Origin: Galbula dea
Taxonomy: Eukaryota > Chordata > Aves > Piciformes > Galbulidae
Assembly (NCBI GenBank): GCA_013399015.1
Contig: VWZX01002368.1
Span: 217,093-281,092 of the forward strand
Direction of reading: 5' to 3'
Length of the DNA: 64,000 bases
Of this stretch, positions 60,149-64,000 are shown one piece after another. Both the position numbers and the translations under genes were made by a program. Numbering within the stretch: position 1 is the stretch's first letter; each line of letters opens with the position of its first letter. The notes under the pieces are model-generated. The model searched no databases. It saw only the letters and a list, made by a program, of their open reading frames with translations, and was not told the DNA's origin.

Positions 60149-60233
60149 GGTGTTCCTGCCAGGCAGGGAGGTTGGAACTAGATGATCTCTGAGGTCCCTT
60201 CCAACTCTTGACGATTCTATGATTCTATGATTC
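60149..60233 (+). mobile_element. CR1 LINE 3'-end fragment with 8-mer tail
   Basis: Reads ccaggcagggaggttggaac, tagatgatctctgaggtccc, ttccaactcttgac and then two to three copies of GATTCTAT (60211-60230), the classic CR1 terminal microsatellite. It is severely 5'-truncated. Low divergence in the tail suggests a moderately young copy. Confidence 0.95.
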
Positions 60234-60544
60234 ACATTGCTATCAATATGTCTTGATGCAATTTTTCTCCCTGATGATGGAAAATGCTTTTGAATCATTT
60301 CAAATAAGTCTTATGGTGTACAGGACTGTTTGATTTACTCCTTAGAAATACTGGACTTCTCTGTTATACTGGGAAGTTAGATAGGCAGTGGAAAGTTACT
60401 GCCTGCCTGCTTTTGCTAAAGAATTGCTCCCCTGTGCTTAGACTTCTTTATTGGTTGGGATGACTTGGAGTTAGGATGTAGCAGGACCTTAGCATCAGTG
60501 GTAATTCCCAAGGGAATGGAAGGGTGTGATGTGTATATCTGTGC

Positions 60545-60690
60545 TCTGATACTAATACTGAATATCTCACTCTGTGGCATGGGAGAAAGTCAGTTCACAG
60601 AGAACCACTGAAATACTGAAAGTATGGATAATGATGTCACGTATCACCTGTTAATGCATTAATTAGAAATAGTTAATGGAAATAGAGCTG
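60545..60690 (+). mobile_element. Possible MIR/L2-type relic
   Basis: The words tctcactctgtggcatggg, agtatggataatgatg and cattaattagaaatagttaa follow the order of the MIR 3' half ('ctctgtgcc..', 'aaatggggataatgat', 'attaaatgagttaat'). The match is weak, but it lies directly before a clearer MIR in the same orientation. Confidence 0.33.
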
Positions 60691-60721
60691 GTACTGTCTA
60701 AAAGCCATCTAAGAGCAGGAA

Positions 60722-60905
60722 GAAGCAGTGTGGCCCAGTGGCTGGACCACAGACCTGCATTAATATCTCAGACCTTTCCTGTCGCTCTGTTCATGACATA
60801 GTTTATGACTTCAAGTAGGTCACTCCCTGCCTCCGTTGCTCTATCCAGCCAAGATTATAGTTTACTCTACTTTTATGTCATATTCCATGCTCTAGAACTG
60901 GAAGT
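60722..60905 (+). mobile_element. MIR SINE relic, near full length
   Basis: The best MIR match in the window. In order: the tRNA-like head agcagtgtggcccagtggct, acctgcattaatatctcaga, then ctgtcgctctg, atgacttcaagtaggtcact, cctgcctccgttgctctatc, and a 3' section agattatagtttactctact ending near ctagaactggaag. The overall layout equals MIR head, core and 3' tail over about 180 bp. The core is strongly diverged, as expected for an insertion more than 150 million years old. Confidence 0.66.
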
Positions 60906-61560
60906 TTTGCATCCTTACTCTTATTTGGAAGAAGAATGAAATGCTAGTGGAGTGACTGTATTTATTTTCAAAGAATTTGATAAAGAACTACAATTCAGAT
61001 ACTTTAGAGTGAAAGTGCCCTGGGTTTTGCACCTCTTCTGTGAGATGGCATTCCTCTTGGAGAAATGTTTGTGTAATAAAATACTGTGAAATGACACTAT
61101 TGCCAAATGAGATTGTGATGAATAGAGCATTTGTAGTATTAAATCCATGAGTACTTTACATTGTTATGACAATAATAGTTTGCATTGTTGTAATAAGTTA
61201 CATTTCTTCTTCTTTTAAAAAATAAATTTAGTTAGACCTTAATGCATCTTGGAAAACATACCCTCCACTGAAATCAGATATGCATCTCTTGGAGTAAAAT
61301 TACTTTAAACATATATAAAGGTACATTGTATGGCATATCATAGGCAATTGTGAAATAAATGATGTTTATCAGTCTGCCTTATGTAAAAAGATTGCAAATA
61401 CGTGGTCCTTTTTGTAGTTCAGGTTTGACATAATCATTGCCATAACTCTTCTACTTTTAATAAACAAAATTACATTGCAGCTGACACTTGAAACTCTTTT
61501 ATTAGAAACAGCCAGGGACAAAGCCCTGCAGTGAGAGGCTGGGGGGTTAAACACAGCATT
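60906..61560. other. Non-coding, nothing recognised
   Basis: AT-rich unique DNA, including an AAATAAATTTAG stretch near 61219-61232. No gene or repeat was supported. Confidence 0.5.
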
Positions 61561-61584
61561 TAGAGATTTTATTTCCCTTTCTCT

Positions 61585-62035
61585 AATTATAGATAAGGGG
61601 TGCCATGCTTACAACTGGGCTTCAGAGATCCTTAAAGGATTTTATGATCCTGCAGCTGTCAATGCAGTTTATCAAAAACCTTCCATTTTCATAACAGGAG
61701 CTGGGATGAGACTGTATTCCTAAAGTGGCAGGAAAAAGTGCTTTGACTTAACAGGTGCCATCCGTGTTAAAAGGATGATTTTGAAGATTATTAGCTGGTA
61801 TTACTAAGATTTATGATGCAATCTGCTTTTTTCCTCTTCTTTAGTACAGATAAGGGGGGTTATTATTGTTAGTAGAAATACCTGTTAAAATAAACCCCAT
61901 GAAGCAGTTTCAAGGATTTGATAAAAATGAATATAAAGTTGAAGCTCCCAGCTTATCTTTAATTCAAGTGATTTTCATGGGGTTATAAGTCTTCTGGCAT
62001 GGGATAACGGAGCACGGGTGTGATTTTTATCCTCA
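61585..62035. promoter_or_regulatory. Cluster of GATA-type motifs (candidate)
   Basis: Five GATA-family sites occur in 450 bp: AGATAAGGGG at 61591-61600 and again at 61848-61857 (identical decamers), reverse-strand AGATAAG at 61952-61958, GGATAA at 62002-62007 and reverse GGATAA at 62027-62032. Individual GATA sites are common by chance. The repeated decamer and clustering are what draw notice. Enhancer function is speculative. Confidence 0.25.
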
Positions 62036-64000
62036 CTCTACAAAGGAAGGGAAAAACAAATTTTGTATTCCATCCATTAGCATATTACTGCTCAGGTTTG
62101 CATCTGCATGGGAGAGTTAAGAGAGACTGCATACAGGTAGGAGTGAATTGGGAATTGGCATGGATGACTCATTTTCAGGTTGCAGTCGGTGGTGTCTAAA
62201 TACCAGGTTCTACAAGTAGTTTTAGGAAGAGTCTTTCCTACCAAAGATGTGCTCAGAAGAGCTGGAGAAGCCTAAGGGCTTTGAAGAAGCTTCAAAGAAT
62301 TCCTTCCATGATGTTTTTTGCCATCAAACATCAGGGTCTAAGGCTTCCAGTTCTGCCTGCTGAGTCACCTCCTCCCTCTCTCCTACTTTTTGCTCTCTTC
62401 TTACATCTTAAGGCTGCCATGACTTGATCTGTTGATCAAGAAGTCCTCATTGGCAGCATCAGCTGGAAATTTTGACAGTAGAGTGTGTTTTTATGTCTGT
62501 CTTGGCAAGTGCTCGTGAGTCCATCCCAAGCAGAATGGAAGTGAGTGATGCTGAATTTGCACAAGAACAGGAAGATATGGTATTGATTTTTTTCTTTACT
62601 CCCTGTTTTTATATTTTTGGGGGCCTTCTGATTCTAGGTTTCAAAGGCAAACAAGTCACTTTTCATGTTTCTTTTGCTCTTGTTTTTGCAGGTGTTCATT
62701 TGGCTGTGGGTGAATTATTTTCACTCACGACCTTATATTCTTAAATTATTCTTCTCTACAACAACTATCATGAGCAGATTATGAGTTAGGTTTAACTAAA
62801 AGCTAAAAATTTCCTTTTTTAATTAGAGAAAAAGTATGAGTGATTCAGAAAACACTTTCTTAAAAGTATCATTGCTAAATATTAAAGGAATAGTTCATAA
62901 TTTTTACATTTTTTTTCCTTCAAGTAATATCTGCATTTATTTTTTTAAATGAAATCTTCCAAAGTTGAGGATCTTTCTGGAGATCTGGGGGATATTTGTG
63001 GAGTATTGTGTTTTGCTTGGGTTTCTTTATATATATATATAACATTTGTGCCATCTAGACTTTAAATGCTATTGACTTGAACAATTACATTAGTCAGGTA
63101 TCTTCACTTTGCTGAGTAAGATGTATTTGCAGGTTGTACAGCTGAGCATGATCTTGTGTCCTCAACAATGCTGGGGACTGCTGCAGTCACAAAATACTAT
63201 TTTGGCTTTTGACTTCTTGTAGTCTGAAAATTTAACCTGGAGTCTGGTGACATTGGTTTGACCAATACTGTTTTTACTTGGTGGTGTGTTTTTTGTTTAG
63301 TTGATTTGTCTCAGTTTCTGAGCTTTTGGCATATTGCTGTTCAAGATTTGTGAAAAGCAAACAAGTTGTGTTCCCAAGGAACAAGCAGCTTTACATTGGT
63401 AGAAGCATGTGGAGCTCATTCCTCAGCATTCAAACAGTGGCTAAGAAAGAAGGGAACATTACTAAACCAGGGTTTGAGGTTTTCCATCAGTCTTGTGGTA
63501 GGGTGCACTCATCCCTCCACGTAGAGGTTCTCAGATGCAAGGATTCCTGTCTCGGTGGAGCTCTGGGACCTTCTTTAAAGTGAAGCATCAAGACCTGGCT
63601 CTGCCTGCTTTCTCAAAAGCCTTTTTGTGTGTCAGCCAGGTAATGGGATGTCTTGGATTTAATTTCTGGTTGTTTGGTTGAAAGCTTAAATGCCCAGTAT
63701 CATCCAGTGATTTCCTAGAAGCTGGGTGCAGTTTTACATTCTCGCCATAGTTTGTGAAGGCAGGTGCATGTGACATCTCTCAAACAAGCCACTTTTAAGG
63801 AGCTGAATGCTGAGACTTTCATTCTCACTTCCTTCATGTTTATTAAAAATGACTAGAAAGAAGTTCAGAACTTTTGTATCTGATATGTGTTGTATCGGTT
63901 ATGGTGTCAGACAACTCAGAAAAAAGTCACTGGCTAATGAGTCTTAATTGTAACAAAATATCAAATCATTGTCACGTCTGCTACAGTAAATGGCATTCAT
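62036..64000. other. Non-coding stretch, nothing recognised
   Basis: No supported exon or repeat. A (TA)n run lies at about 63029-63042. A 90-codon plus-strand frame at 62472-62744 is hydrophobic and crosses a splice-acceptor-like ttttgcag, without any domain. Confidence 0.5.

Noticed and set aside
63029..63042. Short TA run as a possible fragile site or promoter
   Set aside because: Only about seven TA units; such runs are common in AT-rich avian DNA.

Overview
This window looks like non-coding DNA from a bird. The main evidence is the repeat content. At least ten fragments of CR1 LINEs are present, several ending in the avian-type 3' tail (tandem ATTCTRTG 8-mers). There are also a solo endogenous-retrovirus LTR and faint relics of MIR-type SINEs, and no mammalian Alu, B1 or L1 sequence was seen. 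Recognisable repeats cover only about 6-7% of the window, with low-density CpG and an AT-rich background, which fits an avian intron or intergenic desert. I found no protein-coding exon, tRNA, rRNA or microRNA that I can support. The open frames present are chance frames or decayed CR1 ORF2.

Layout. 0-7 kb: an inverted pair of CR1 copies (360-866), an old antisense CR1 (2868-3425), a MIR relic (5470-5565) and a 0.93-kb antisense CR1 with a reverse-transcriptase remnant (5585-6512). 7-21 kb: mostly featureless, with an octamer-bearing patch near 7.1 kb, a CpG-retaining block at 10.9-11.5 kb, a 27-bp tandem duplication at 13.7 kb and a MIR relic at 18.4 kb. 21-32 kb: a short CR1 tail (21.94 kb), a CpG-retaining block with inverted repeats (22.7-23.65 kb), two young-looking CR1 copies of one subfamily (24.8 and 28.4 kb) and MIR-like relics near 30.4, 31.7 and 32.4 kb. 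33.56-34.14 kb: a complete solo LTR with 5-bp target duplication, TATA box, poly(A) signal and a triplicated 40-bp unit in U3. 34-53 kb: low-complexity tracts, a CR1 tail (41.3 kb), a CpG-richer block containing a MIR-like piece (41.9-42.4 kb), a CR1 scrap (49.7 kb) and a dense CpG patch (50.7-50.86 kb). 53-64 kb: an old sense-strand CR1 (53.39-54.25 kb), a CpG-dense block (59.48-59.92 kb), a CR1 tail (60.15-60.23 kb), one or two MIR copies (60.5-60.9 kb) and a GATA-motif cluster (61.6-62.0 kb).

No genes work together here. The most interesting content is (i) the LTR with its repeat-built U3, and (ii) four or five islands of retained CpG in a CpG-poor background. The islands are candidates for conserved regulatory elements, but that reading is inference and needs a cross-species alignment. 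I did not find a convincing undescribed multi-gene system.
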